Numbered from the stretch's first letter, positions 1 through 12,429 are shown. The stretch: 64,000 nt of DNA from Aselliscus stoliczkanus (GCA_033961575.1 CM066731.1:62277501-62341500); one strand, 5' to 3'. Notes: generated by a model not told the origin, from the letters alone. A program made the numbers and translations.

Positions 1-3000
1 GAGGAAATCAAAAGATACCTCGAGACAAACGAAAATGAAAACACCACGACCCAAAATCTCTGGGATGCTGCGAAAGCAGTCCTAAGAGGGAAGTTTATAG
101 CAGTGCAGGCCTACCTAAAGAAGGAAGAAAAATCTCAAATCAACAGGTTATCCTTACACCTAAGGGAACTGGAAAAAGAACAGCAAAAGAGGCCTAAGGG
201 GAGTACAAGAAAGGAGATAATAAAGACCAGAGCAGAAATAAACAATATAGAGAACAGAAAAACAATTCAAAAGATCAATGAAACCAAGAGCTGGTTTCTT
301 GAGAAGATAAACAAAATTGACAAACCTCTAGCCAGGCTCATCAAAAAAAAAAAGAGAGAGGACTCAAATTAGCAAAATCAGGAATGAAAGAGGGGAAATG
401 ACTACAGACATCACAGAAATACAAAAAATTCTAAGAAATTACTATGAGCAACTATATGCCAACAAATTTGACAATCTGGATGAAATGGATAATTTTCTAG
501 AAGCATACAACCTTCCAAAGCTAACGCAAGAAGAAACAGAAAATCTAAATACCCTGATTACTACCAAGGAAATTGAATCAGTAATTGACAAGCTCCCAAA
601 AAACAAAAGCCCTGGACCAGACGGCTTCACAAGTGAATTTTATCAAACATTCAAAAAGAACTATCACCTATTCTTCTCAAACTATTCCAAAAAATCCAGA
701 AGGAGGGAAGGCTCCCAAACTCTTTTTATGAAGCCTCTATCACCCTGATTCCAAAACCAGATAAAGACATCACAAAAAAGGAAAACTACAGGCCAATCTC
801 CCTGATGAATATAGATGCAAAAATTCTCAATAAAATATTAGCAAACAGAATTCAGCAATATATTAAGAAGATCATACATCATGATCAAGTGGGATTCATC
901 CCTAGTGCGCAAGGCTGGTTCAACATCCGTAAATCAATTAATGTGATACACCACATCAACAAAATGAAGGATAAAGATCACATGGTCATTTCAATAGATG
1001 CAGAAAAAGCATTTGACAAAATCCAACAGCCATTTATGTTAAAAACCCTTAGCAAAGTGGGAATACAGGGATCATATCTCAACATAATAAAAGCCATATA
1101 TGATAAACCTACAGCTAACATCATAATCAATGGGGAAAAGCTAAAACCATTCCCCTTAAGATCAGGAACAAGACAAGGCTGTCCACTTTCTCCTCTTTTA
1201 TTCAACATAGTGCTGGAAGTTCTAGCCACAGCAATCAGACAACAAAAAGAAATAAAAGGCATCCAAATTGGCAAGGAAGAAGTAAAATTGTCATTATATG
1301 CAGATGACATGATACTGTATATAGAGAACCCCAAAGACTCCATCAAAAAACTATTGGAACTGATAGACGAATTCAGTAAAGTAGCAGGATATAAAATCAA
1401 TGTTCAGAAATCAGTGGCATTTGCATATACCAATAATAAACTAATGGAAAGCGAAATTAAGAAAACTGTCCCATTTACAATTGCGTCAAGAACTATAAAA
1501 TACCTAGGAATAAATTTAACCAAAGAAGTGAAAGATCTGTACTCAGAAAATTATAAGACATTGAAGAAAGAAATCATAGAAGATACAAATAAATGGAAAC
1601 ACCTACCATGCTCATGGATAGGAAGAATTAATATAGTTAAAATGTCCATACTGCCTAAAGCAATATATAGATTCAATGCAATTCCTATCAAACTACCAAG
1701 GGCATTTTTCACAGAAATAGAAAATATAATCCTAAAGTTTATATGGAATCATAAAAGACCCAGAATAGCCTCGGCAATTCTGAGGAATAAAAACAAAGTT
1801 GGGGGATCACGCTACCAGACATCAAAACCTACTACAAGGCCACAGTAATCAAGACAGTTTGGTATTGGCATAAAAACAGGCACATCGATCAGTGGAACAG
1901 AACAGAGAGCCCAGAAATAAATCCAAGCATTTACGGACAGTTAATCTATGACAAGGGAAGCAAGAATTTACACTGGAGTAAAGATAGTCTATTCAATAAA
2001 TGGTGCTGGGAAAATTGGACTGACACATGCAAAAAAAATGAAACTGGATCATCTCCTTACGCCTTATACAAGAACAAATTCAAAATGGATTAAAGACTTA
2101 AATGTAAGACCTGAAACCATAAAAATCCTAAATGAAAATATAGGGAGTACATTTGCAGACATTACCCGGAGCAATATTTTTACTGATACATCCCTACGGG
2201 CAAGGGAAGTAAAAGAAAAAATGAACATATGGGATTATATCAGACTTAAAAGTTTTTTCACAACAAAGGAAACCATTAATAAAACAAAAAGGAAGCCTAC
2301 TCAATGGGAGAACATATTTGCCAACGATATATCTGATAAGGGGTTAATATCCAAAATTTATAAAACACTCATGAAACTCAACACCAAAAAAACAAACAAC
2401 CCAATTAAAAAATGGGCAGAAGATATGAAGAGACATTTCTCTAAAGAGGACATACAGATGGCCAAAAGGCATATGAAAAAAAGTTCAACCTCACTGGTCA
2501 TTAGGGAAATGCAAATAAAAACCACCATGAGATACCACCTCACTCCAGTCAGAATGGCTATCATCAACAAATCAACAAACAACAAGTGCTGGCGGGGCTG
2601 TGGGGAAAAGGGGACCCTGCTGCACTGTTGGTGGGACTGCAGATTGGTGCAGCCACTATGGAAGTCAGTTTGGAGGTATCTCAAAGAACTGGAAATAGAG
2701 CTACCTTTTGACCCAGCAATTCCACTCCTAGGTATTTATCCTGAAAAAACCAAGACACTTATTCAAAGAAAGTTATGCACCCCGATGTTCATAGCAGCAC
2801 AATTTACAATAGCTAAGACTTGGAAACAACCAAAATGCCCGTCAGTAGATGACTGGATTAAGAAACTGTGGTATATTTATACAATGGAGTATTACTCCGC
2901 TATAAAGAAGAATGAAATCGTGCCATTTGCAATGATATGGATGGACCTAGAGACTATAATGTTGAGTGAAATAAGTCAGTCAGAGAAGGACAAATACCAT

Positions 3001-3027
3001 ATGATCTCACTTATATGTGGAATATGA
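1..3027 (+). pseudogene. L1 ORF2 (reverse transcriptase), partial and frameshifted
   Basis: Three plus-strand frames join to give most of L1 ORF2 downstream of the endonuclease. The longest intact piece (805-1848, 347 codons) carries the RT fingers and palm: AFDKIQ, the [14 protein letters not shown] block and the catalytic YADDM near 1300. The piece at 1948-3027 carries the C-terminal part with a Cys-rich [18 protein letters not shown] segment and ends at TGA at the normal place. Frame is lost in the A tract near 342-352, again near 655-690 and near 1800, so the copy cannot make full-length ORF2. The normal product reverse-transcribes its own RNA at a nicked chromosomal target. Confidence 0.9.
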
Positions 3028-3434
3028 AAAACTGTATGAATGAGCAAAGTAAACAGAAACTGTCTCATAGATATAGAGGAAAAATCAGGGTTGCTAATTT
3101 GGAGAGGAATGGGAATGAGGGAGAAGGGGAAGGGATTAGACAGCAAAAATAGGCAACTACGATATTGCTACTGGGATAGGAAAAACAGTTTGGGGAATAT
3201 AATTAATAATGTTGTAAATATTCTGTGGAATGTCAGATGATCATAAGTCTTGTTAGGGAGACCATTTCATGGATGGAGTAGAGGTTTGATCACTGCACTG
3301 TATTACTAAAGTGGAGGTGGTATACCTACTGTAATTGAATATATATAGATAGTCACGGGATGTGGATTATACTGTGGAAGAGAGTCAGAGGAAGAGTAAT
3401 AGATATATATGATATGGGGGGGTGTGGGGGGTGT

Positions 3435-3580
3435 ATTGGGGGTGGGGGGTTTGTCACTTTGAGGGGTAAAATGTATAACTATTGCACTGTGTTGTACACC
3501 TGAAACTATTGGGGGTGGGGGGGTTGTCACTTTGAGGGGTAAAATGTATAACTATTGCACTGTGTTGTACACCTGAAACT
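3435..3580 (+). repeat. 73-bp tandem duplication in L1 3' UTR
   Basis: The block from 'attgggggtgggg' to 'cacctgaaact' occurs twice head to tail (3435-3507 and 3508-3580). The units differ mainly by a base in the G/T stretch. The second L1 copy downstream has the block once, so this is a local duplication in the first copy. Confidence 0.9.
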
Positions 3581-3603
3581 AATTAAAAATAAAATAAAAT
3601 TAA

Positions 3604-3634
<31 letters not shown>

Positions 3635-3661
3635 TAAAAAAAAAAAAAAAATAAAAATAAA
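3581..3661 (+). repeat. A-rich tail with (AAAT)n of the first L1
   Basis: Low-complexity A/AAAT run directly after the L1 3' UTR, containing several AATAAA-like words. It is the retrotransposition tail and also the left border of the second L1 copy. Confidence 0.85.
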
Positions 3662-5185
3662 TGGTGCTGGGAAAATTGGACTGACACATGCAAAAAAAAG
3701 AAACTGGACCACCTCCTTATGCCTTATACAAGAACAAATTCAAAATGGATTAAAGACTTAAATGTAAGACCTGAAACCATAAAAATCCTAAAAGAAAATA
3801 TAGGGAGTACATTTGCAGACATTACCTGGAGCAATATTTTTACTGATACATCCCTACGGGCAAGGGAAGTAAAAGAAAAGATGAACATATGGGATTATAT
3901 CAGACTTAAAATTTTTTCACAACAAAGGAAACCATTAATAAAACAAAAAGGAAGCCTACTCAATGGGAGAATATATTTGCCAACGATATGTCTGATAAGG
4001 GGTTAATATCCAAAATTTATAAAACACTCATGAAACTCAACACCAAAAAAACAAACAACCCAATTAAAAAATGGGCAGAAGATATGAAGAGACATTTCTT
4101 TAAAGAGGGCATACAGATGGCCAACAGGCATATGAAAAAAAGTTCAACCTCACTGGTCATTAGGGAAATGCAAATAAAAACCACAATGAGCTACCACCTC
4201 ACTCCAGTCAGAATGGCTATCATCAATAAATCAACAAACAACAAGTGCTGGCGGGGCTGTGGGGAAAAGGGGACCCTGCTGCACTGTTGGTGGGATTGTA
4301 GATTGGTGCAGCCACTATGGAAGTCAGTATGGAGGTATCTCAAAGAACTGGAAATAGAGCTACCGTTTGACCCAGCAATTCCACTCCTAGGTATTTATCC
4401 TGAAAAAACCAAGACACTTATTCAAAAAAAGTTATGCACCCCTATGTTCATAGCAGCACAATTTACAATAGCTAAGACTTGGAAACAACCAAAATGCCCG
4501 TCAGTAGATGACTGGATTAAGAAACTGTGGTATATTTATACAATGGAGTATTACTCCGCTATAAAGAAGAATGAAATCGTGCCATTTGCAATGATATGGA
4601 TGGACCTAGAGACTATAATGTTGAGTGAAATAAGTCAGTCAGAGAAGGACAAATACCATATGATCTCACTTATATGTGGAATATGAAAAACTGTATGAAT
4701 GAGCAAAGTAAACAGAAACTGTCTCATAGATATAGAGGAAAAATCAGGGTTGCTAATTTGGAGAGGAATGGGAATGAGGGAGAAGGGGAAGGGATTAGAC
4801 AGCAAAAATAGGCAACTACGATATTGCTACTGGGATAGGAAAAACAGTTTGGGGAATATAATTAATAATGTTGTAAATATTCTGTGGAATGTCAGATGAT
4901 CATAAGTCTTGTTAGGGAGACCATTTCATGGATGGAGTAGAGGTTTGATCACTGCACTGTATTACTAAAGCGGAGGTGGTATACCTAATGTAATTGAATA
5001 TATATAGATAGTCATGGGATGCGGATTATACTGTGGAAGAGAGTCAGAGGAAGAGTAATAGATATATATGATATGGGTGGGGCAGTGGGGTGGCGAATTG
5101 GGGGTGGGGGGTTGTCACTTTGAGGGGTAAAATGTATAACTACTGCACTGTGTTGTACACCTGAAACTAATTTAAAATAAATGAA
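3662..5185 (+). mobile_element. second L1 copy, 5'-truncated (ORF2 end and 3' UTR)
   Basis: Begins at 'tggtgctgggaaaattggactg', a motif that occurs in the first copy at about 2000, and then repeats the first copy nearly base for base to the end of the 3' UTR. ORF2 remnants are open at 3719-4006 and 3988-4686; the frame breaks where the first copy's 'aaaagtttttt' has become 'aaaatttttt'. It has the normal ORF2 stop. Near-identity to the neighbour shows both are young. It lacks the 73-bp UTR duplication, so it is not a simple later copy of the whole neighbour. Confidence 0.93.
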
Positions 5186-5424
5186 GCCTATAGAATGTAC
5201 ATTTATTATGGAACAGATAATCTGTTACAGAAAAAAAAAATACACATGGTCAATAAAAGCTCACTGGTACTCAAATAATAGCAATGTAATGACTATGCAT
5301 TTCACCAAATGGCAAGAATTTTCTTTAACACTCGACAGTGTAAGATGGGGTTCAAGGAACATGAGGTTTCCGTGTATGTATCGGTATAACATCTGCAGAG
5401 AGCAATCTATTATAGCAATATATA

Positions 5425-5514
<90 letters not shown>

Positions 5515-6004
5515 TATATCCTTATAATTTTGTATACTTCTGAACCTGTAATTCCACTTCTGGGAATTTATCCTAAAGAAATAATCACTGATATATTCAA
5601 ATATTTATCTTCGAGGATGTCAAATCCTATATATATATTTTTCTAACAGAAAAGAAAAAAGGCTGAAAATAACCCAAACATCAAGCAGCAGGTGGTAAGA
5701 TTTCCTTGAATTTCAGCTTTGTTTAAACCAAAATATTGATCGAGTGAACATAAAGACAAGTTGTAGATTCATTGAGAAAGCTAGTTATTTATCCACAATG
5801 CCAGTCATTGTCCTAGAAGCTGAAATATAAAAATGATTAAGATGCAAAGGCATACAGTCTACTGTGGGGTGGGGGGAACAAAGTAAACAATTACAGTTCA
5901 ATATAATAAATATTAATGATAAAATTGTTTGAATCCCATGGTATAACAAAACCTTTGCTAACCTAACAAGATTGGGGAAGTAAGAGTTTTGCTCTTTTGC
6001 TTTA
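5186..6004. other. intergenic, old L1 and other relics
   Basis: No gene seen. The part around 5530-5700 reads as the 3' region of an old L1 ('attccacttctgggaatttatcc' and 'aataacccaaacatc'), plus strand and much diverged. 5760-5960 resembles an ancient mammalian repeat of the kind with 'cagtcattgtcctagaagctg' followed by 'cagtctactgtggggtgggg'. Confidence 0.6.
5421..5519. repeat. compound microsatellite (TG)n(TA)n
   Basis: About 36 bp of TG followed by about 50 bp of TA. It creates spurious VCVCVC/IYIYIY reading frames that are not genes. Confidence 0.97.
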
Positions 6005-6247
6005 TTTTGTTTTTTGTTTGTTTTTTAATTTTTATTGCGTAACAGTGTGTTTTTTCTAGAACCCATCAGTTCCAAGTCAAGTCATTGTCCTTCAATCTAG
6101 TTGTGGAGAGCACAGTTCAGCTCCAAGTCCAGTCGCCTTTTTCAATCTAGTTGCAGGGGGCGCAGACCACCATCACATGCGGGAGTTGAACCAGCAACCT
6201 TGTCGTTCAGAGCACATGCTCTAACCAACTGAGCTACCCGGCTGCCC
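6005..6247 (-). mobile_element. tRNA-derived SINE, VES-like bat type
   Basis: On the minus strand it starts with a tRNA-like head ('gggcagccgggtagctcagttggttagagc' region, A and B boxes recognisable). A body follows with 'ccccctgcaactagattg' and 'ctccacaactagattgaagg', then a 3' end 'acacactgttacgcaataaaaatt'. I recall this structure from bat genomes. Flanking 'tgctttattttg' and 'tgctttagttttt' may be an imperfect target duplication. Confidence 0.8.
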
Positions 6248-8059
6248 TGCTTTAGTTTTTCAGCAAGGATGTTCAAGCTAAGTCCCACGTATTTTGATTA
6301 GTAGAAATTCACTGTGACAGAGAAGACAGAATGTGTACCCAAATTCTTGCTCCTCTGAAGAGAGTTATTCCCAGGAAGTTTCTCCCTTCCTCCCTCCCGT
6401 GATTGGATGGAGTGGATGTGAGGTGTAACACTTTCAAGAAGCAAGCCTGCTCTTAGCACACTTTCTCCTTCCCCTTCTGCTGGCGGTGGTTAGACAAGAG
6501 TGAAGGGCTAACGAATTGCAAAGCCTTGAATACCAAGGACAAAAGCTGCCTTCGACCAGGAACACCACATCATTTTAAGCACGATGACTTCAGTTTGCTT
6601 AAAGTCCGTTTGTTACAGTGCTGATGAGAAAAAACCTGATTTCCTGTGGAGCCACTGTCTGTGTGGAGCTCACCACAGGTCTGCCTGGATTTACTCTGGG
6701 GACTCCGATTTCCTCCCACATCCCAAAGATGGGCACGCGAGGGGAATGAGAACTTACTGTATGTGTTAAACCACTATAATGTTGGGATCTGTTTGTCATT
6801 ATAGCTAACAATACATTAATACATGCAGTTGTTGTTCCTAAGTGTGAGGATATTCGCTCACTTACTCAAACGTATTCCCTAGGCATACTATGTGCACATC
6901 GGTGTTCCAAGTGCATGAAAAGTATGAAGGTGAATGAAACAGAAACCCTGCCTTCACGGAATTTCCTGTCCAAAAGGAAAAACAGCCACTCACACAACTG
7001 CAATATAAGGCAGTGTGGCATTACAGCCTGGGGAACATGTATACGTACATATATGTATATACACACGTACATATGTATATAGCTCCCTCATATTAGAGGA
7101 GTTAAAAGAAGGGAGGTGTTGGTTTCATATAGAGGTTAGAAAAAGATTTGGAAGACACTAGAAAATGACCCTAGAAAATTTAAATAAAATTCAGATGGGC
7201 AGAAATGTGGGTCAAGGCATTCCAGGAAAAGATATAGGCGTGAAAGATGCCATGGACAATGGAGAGAGCAGTTCAGATGAGGGCGCTGTGAGAAATAATG
7301 AAACAATAAACGGGGGTGAGATCACAGACAAATGTGAATGGTGGCCAAAGTGGTTTGTGCTTTCTTCTTTGAGCAATGGGAAGGCACTGAAGGTTTTTGA
7401 ACAGAGTTGTGGCATAGTCACAGCTATTATGCTGTACAGGAAGACTAACCTGGCAGATACTGGAGCCAAGAGGCTACTGTAACAGTCCAGGGTGCTTAGA
7501 GGAGTAGCAGTGAGAGGCACTATTAACAGTTGACAGAATTTAGGGGGTTCAGCAAAGAAAAAGGAGTCCAAAATGATGGAGGTTGTGAACCAGGGTGACT
7601 AAGAATGGAAACATGCATTAAATTTACAGAGAAAGTGCTGGTCTGGGGGTGGAGGACAATAAGCTCCCTTTCAGATAAAGTGGGTACAGGGTATCCAGTG
7701 GAGACATATACCCTGGAAATAAGCTGTAGGAATTGAGGTCTATAGGTCTGGTTGGTAGATGAAAATTTTCAGAGCTATTTACTGGTAAAACTTAAGACCA
7801 GACTGGATTAAAGTTGTCAAGAGAGAGAAGAAAGCTAGATTCCCTTAAAAAGGCAGAGAGTGATTGGGGAGGCAGGGACCCAGAGGAACTGCAATCGCAG
7901 GAAGCACTGGACCATGTCCAGTTCCACAGGAGTTAGCAGACAAAGGAACCACTGGTACTAGGAAAACACCAAATACAGTCTCATTTCATCCCCAAACAAC
8001 CCAGTGAAACACAATTCCCAGTTACTGACACGATAAGGAACATAAGTAGTGGAGTACAA
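6248..8059. other. intergenic with ancient repeat fragments
   Basis: No gene seen. 6620-6800 has LTR/old-repeat character ('tcctcccacatcccaaagatg', 'atgttgggatctgtttgt'). 6860-7560 looks like a long, eroded ancient mammalian repeat ('attcgctcacttactcaaacg', 'gggaaggcactgaaggttttt', 'ggctactgtaacagtccagg'). The rest has no recognisable features. Confidence 0.45.
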
Positions 8060-8260
8060 TGAACTTGGATTCTACCCTAGGCTCTGCCCTTCGATAGCTG
8101 CATAACCATAGGGAAATAACAACCACAAAGAAAATCATAGTGCCTGGCATTCTCACTGGGTTAGTGAGGATTAAATGTTAAAATGCATGTAAAGGGTTTA
8201 GTGCAGTGCTGGACATGTGATAAACCCCAGGTAAGTGGAAGATATTGTTTTGTTTTTAAA
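8060..8260 (+). mobile_element. MIR SINE relic
   Basis: Plus-strand match to the MIR pattern: 'ggattctaccctaggctctgcc', then 'gttagtgaggattaaatgttaaa', then 'gtgctggacatgtgataaa'. Ancient and inactive. Confidence 0.75.
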
Positions 8261-8374
8261 TAATGAGTAAACACAGGTTTTTCTTGACACAGCCTGTTAA
8301 TGGAAATGTTAGTAAAGACCATTTGGAAGGCAAGGTGCTACCACATTTTTAATGTACATTACATATACCCGACC

Positions 8375-8690
8375 CAGCAATTCTAAAAGGAATTCATTTT
8401 GTTGAACTGTTCCATGTTGTAAGAATGTTCACTGTTGCATTGTTTGTAATAAGGAACAACTGGAACCAATCCTAATACGGAATGGTTACATACATTATGA
8501 TACCTCTATACCATATAATTAAACATCTGTATGATACCTCCATGAAATATTCAATGCAGACCTCAGTAAACTGATACAAAGGGTATTTGCCATAGTTTGC
8601 GTCAAAAAGGCAAATTCTCAAAGGAATCCACATATGATTCCATTGATGATCAAAAAACAAATGAAAAAAAAGAAGGGAATAAACACTAAA
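8375..8690 (+). mobile_element. old L1 3' fragment
   Basis: Diverged L1 ORF2 3' region: 'acccagcaattct', 'ttgcattgtttgtaataag', 'aacggaatggttacata'-like order and spacing. No open frame. Confidence 0.7.
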
Positions 8691-9179
8691 TGAACTTTAA
8701 GAAGTGTTGAAACGTAAAGAGTGGAAAGGGGGCTTTCACCTCAAGCTCCACTTCTGTGCTGTTTGAATGAGACATACTAATAATGTATTATAATGTAATT
8801 CCCAAAATGTAAGAACTTAACATAGGAAATGTCAGAAATACTTCTGAAGACACGCCATTGTAACTGGAGATTTAACCCACCATTAGCAATAAAGATGGAG
8901 AACGGGGTTTCTCGTCCTTCTCCCGAAAAGGGTTGCAAAGCTGCATCTGTCTAGAGAGAGGCTCCACTTTTCGTGTCTATGACCCTAAAAAGTTTGTACG
9001 AGGAATTGACGGGAGCAGAACAGATTACGTGCATCATACGAATCTTTTTTAGATATTTTTAACCCCTCTGAAAACAGTAATAAACACACGAATTGTAAGT
9101 AAATCACAAACGGTACAAAGCAAAATTGGCAATGAAAACGGGGCCAGAGCTATCTCATTAACACGGTCAGCGTCCCCAG

Positions 9180-9950
9180 TGCCGCTCCACCCACGTGGCT
9201 GGGTGCAGGAGAAAGGGAGCAAGTAAACGCGTTCTCCTCTCTCTGCAGATGAGACCCGGGAGGAATGGAGGGGCGCGGCCAGGCAGAGATCTGGCGGGAG
9301 GTCCTCCCCCGACCCAAACCCGCAGCCTTAGTGCGGTCCTCACTCCTGGCGACTCCGCCAGGTCCCCTCGAAGTGCACGGGAACCCTTGGAGTGATCCAT
9401 GTGCCTAACCAGGCGTTTCCCCTCCGTGGGCGGGGGCCGACCTCCCTTCAGCCCGGCCAGGGCAAGGTCTCCGGGCGCCCTGAGGCCGCTGCCCGTACTC
9501 ACTGTCCCCGCAGCTCCGCCATGGACAGGAGGGGCTTCTTCGTGCGCCCTGGCCGGGGCAGTGGCGCCCAGGGCTGAACCCCCGACGGCAGAGTCAGCGC
9601 GGGCAGCGAGCGGCACGCGGACCGAGGGCGGCCGGGCGCCGAGCAGAGCCCCCAGCCCAGGCCGGCCGGGGGGCAGGACTGGTGGCCGTGCGCTCGGCCC
9701 AGCGACGCTCTCGCGGTGAACACGCCCTACCCTGCAGCCGGCAGCCCGGCGACGCTCCGGAGCTCCGTGCGCCCGCCTGCCCGTCCGTCCGGTCCCGGCC
9801 CGCAGCGGCCCCCACGGCTGCAGCCCCGCCCGCCCGACACGCACCCTTTGCCAGGAGTCGGGAGCTTCCGGCTGCCCTCCGCACTGTCGCGGGCCGACGG
9901 TTAGGGGACAGCGCCAGGCTGGTTGGTGCCTGAGCGGCTAGGAGACACCC
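9180..9950. promoter_or_regulatory. CpG island, gene not identified
   Basis: About 770 bp of very GC-rich, CpG-dense sequence in an AT-rich neighbourhood, with GC-box-like runs. It is about 5.5 kb past the RPL7 3' end. On the minus strand an ATG in good context (9532 downwards) opens a short frame starting MAELRG and meets a consensus GTGAGT splice donor about 20 bases later (around 9508-9513), as expected for a first coding exon. On the plus strand there is an acceptor-like 'ctcctctctctgcag' at about 9235-9249. Long ORFs across the island exist on both strands but are expected from GC content. I cannot name a gene. Confidence 0.7.
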
Positions 9951-11629
9951 CCACTCTGCAGGACTAACGGAGCAAAGCTATAGGTGCCGCCGCCTTCGGG
10001 ATCACAGCACAGATGAGATGGGAAGAGGGTGTTGAGACGAGGCCAGTGAACAGGAGTCCGTGGTGACATCAGGTCAGCGGGACAGGAAAGGTTACAGGGT
10101 GGGTAGTGGCTAGTTGGACAAGGCTGGCGATGTGCAGCTCTCTGGGTTACATTTTTAAGGTTCAAACCAACCAGGGTCTCGGAGGACCGATGAGTCTGGA
10201 CCTCTCAAACAGCCCAGCCATACCTGACTAGTCATTTTAGGTGACAGTCATCCCCGATTCCTCCCTGTCCGAAGGGGTTCCGTGTCGCAGGCCTCCTTTG
10301 TCTAGGTTCTCTGGTGCAAGGTTAGGTGTCCCCCACGGAGCTGAGACGCCTAACACGCTGACTGGCACAGTAGCACCTCAGCATCTGTACTGTTGCGGAA
10401 TTATATTCGAAACTCTTTCTTCATTTCTTGAGCCCCACAGTAGGGCTGCAAGTAAACCCTGGTAATATGGTTTCAGGTCCCACAAAACTCCTGAAACCGC
10501 TCTTGAGCTCACCACTTTTCTGTTTTCATTATGCTTGATACTAACCTTTCCTACGTAGCTCCTTTGGCGAAGACCCAATAGTAGTAGCCCTACCACGGAC
10601 TGTGTGATTGTGGGGAAGGAAAGTTCTCTCATCTCAAAAATAGGGATAGTGGTACACTTACCTAAATGAATGGGCTGAACATTAAAATCACATGGAGAAT
10701 TTAAAGGGAAAAGTCTCGGGACCATCCCCAGTTCTGGGGCTGCACTCACCACAGAGAACCACTGACCAAGGAGTCCGTGGGTCCAGTGTGCACTACACTC
10801 AACGCTGAGCTCTGCTGCTGAGTGTCGCTGGAAAGCCCTCTAGGCCATCACACCCCTACTGACGCTTCCCCACTCTATGCCAGGGAGGGGTGGGGGTGGG
10901 GTGCGTGGCTCCTGCCCTTTGGATACCAGGTGTCCAAATTCTAACTCCTTTGTGAAACTCTCCACCCCTCACAGCAGGAACCATCTCCTGTATTTCCCAA
11001 ACACAATGTCCTATTTTCACGTACTATTATCCCTACATAATACGGTTTTCTGACTCCTACAGAGTAAAAGAAAAAAATACATTTTATATATATATATATC
11101 CATAAACCCACATTACAGCCCCCATTCCTCTCACCATTTCCCATTCAAACACTCATGGACTGCAGTGTGCCAGCAACTGGAGGTATAACATTTTAAACAG
11201 CTATTGCCCTTTAAGAGGTTGGATTCAAAGAAGCAAAGGGCATGCACGGAACAAGGCACTGTTCTAAGCTAGAATAGGAAAGGCAAAAAGATTCAAACCT
11301 TACAGGGGTTTGAGCACATCTACTACATCCTTGAATGGTTGGGAAAAGCAATAGACAAGTAAATGGAAAAAGCCTTTCAGATAGTGAGAGGCTATGGAAA
11401 ACAAAACAACACAAAACAAAGTTATGTGATGGGATGTGTCAGAGAAAATCTTTTTCCAGAATGAAAAAGCCATGTACACAGACCCGAGGGCTGAGTGTTC
11501 CAGACACAAGATTACAAGCACCAAGACCCTACATGAAAAGCTTGTCATTTTTGAGAAACAAGAAAAAATAAATACAGCTAGGAGCCACAAGTTAGAAGAT
11601 CAAGGAATAATGCTCCCAAATATTTCTCT
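9951..11629. other. intergenic, no gene recognised
   Basis: 10660-10760 has weak MER5-like character. There is a short (TA)n at about 11085-11100. 11130-11570 resembles an ancient repeat fragment. No supported coding region. Confidence 0.4.
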
Positions 11630-12005
11630 GTCCTAAGTCCTGGAACCTGTGAATATGCTGCTTTATGTAAGGACTTTACAGATATACTTAAGGCATTTGA
11701 GATGGGGTGGTTATCCTGACCCAGTGTAATCACAAGGGTCCTTGTAAGAGGACAGGGGGATCAGAGCCAGTGATGATGGAAAGATGGAAGCAGAGACTGC
11801 ACTTTGAAGATGAAAGGACAAGCCGAGAAATGCAAGCAGCTTCTAGAAGCTGGAAAAAGCAAGGAAATTGATTCTCCCCCAGAACCTTCGGAAGGCAGGC
11901 AGGCCCAGGGAAGCAGGTTGTGGGCTTCTGACCTCCAAAACTGTTACAATAAATGTGTTTTAAGTCACTTAAGTTTGTTGCAATGTTACAGGATTGGGAA
12001 ACATA
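11630..12005 (+). mobile_element. ancient LTR-like repeat
   Basis: Matches in order a widespread mammalian repeat: 'cctggaacctgtgaatatg', 'ggactttacagatat', 'gagatggggtggttatcctg', 'aatcacaagggtccttgtaag', 'cttctagaagctgg', 'cttctgacctccaaaactg', 'tttaagtcacttaag'. Family not certain. Non-coding. Confidence 0.6.
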
Positions 12006-12026
12006 CCTAGGCCTGTGATAGGCATG

Positions 12027-12180
12027 CCTCGATATTAGAGGATCTATGGGTTCCAGACCCCTGCAATAAAGTAAGCATTGCAATAAAGCAAGTCCTACCC
12101 TTTTTGCTGGTGCAGGGTCTAGCCCTCGATTTGTAAAAAAAGAAAAAAACAAAACAAAAGTAACATCTGTGAGAGGTATG
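12027..12180. mobile_element. DNA-transposon relic, Tigger-like
   Basis: Contains 'ggttccagacccctgcaataaagtaa' and 'gcaataaagcaagtc' spacing known from pogo/Tigger-type non-autonomous elements. Disrupted by a short A-rich insertion at 12125-12160. Confidence 0.45.
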
Positions 12181-12429
12181 GCTATATATATATATGTTAC
12201 ATGTCAGGAATGGGGTGATAAAAGGGTGGCTTTGAGAGCAATGTTTGGGCTGGTTTGGTACCAAATATAAGACAATAGCAGGGTCAGAACATTGTCCATC
12301 TTCCACAAGAGCCCATCACATCCTAGAGTCCCTGCAGCACTCATCTCTCAGTATTTGTTCTGTCTTGCCCATTAGACACATGAAAACAGGTTTTTCATTT
12401 GTTATGCTCCTGCTAAGTTACAATATGTA

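Larger units (their letters stand above)
1..3585 (+). mobile_element. LINE-1 (L1) element, 5' part outside window
   Basis: Non-LTR retrotransposon on the plus strand, entering the window inside ORF2 (after the endonuclease domain) and running through the reverse transcriptase, the C-terminal zinc-knuckle-like region and the 3' UTR. The 3' UTR ends with the usual 'gttgtacacctgaaacta' before an A-rich tail. The sequence looks young: long ORF2 pieces are still open and only a few frame breaks are seen. The G-rich 3' UTR run near 3415-3450 is typical of mammalian L1. The left boundary is the window edge, so full length cannot be judged. Confidence 0.95.

Noticed and set aside
805..1848. 347-codon intact frame considered as a host gene
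   Set aside because: It is the reverse transcriptase part of L1 ORF2.
5181..5646. ORFs with VCVCVC and IYIYIY runs
   Set aside because: Translations of TG/TA microsatellite.
6190..6248. tRNA-like segment on the minus strand considered as a tRNA gene
   Set aside because: It is the head of a tRNA-derived SINE with a body and 3' end attached.
9167..9844. 225-codon minus-strand ORF in the 9.2-kb CpG island
   Set aside because: Composition-driven frame. The better-supported idea is only the short exon ending at the GTGAGT donor.
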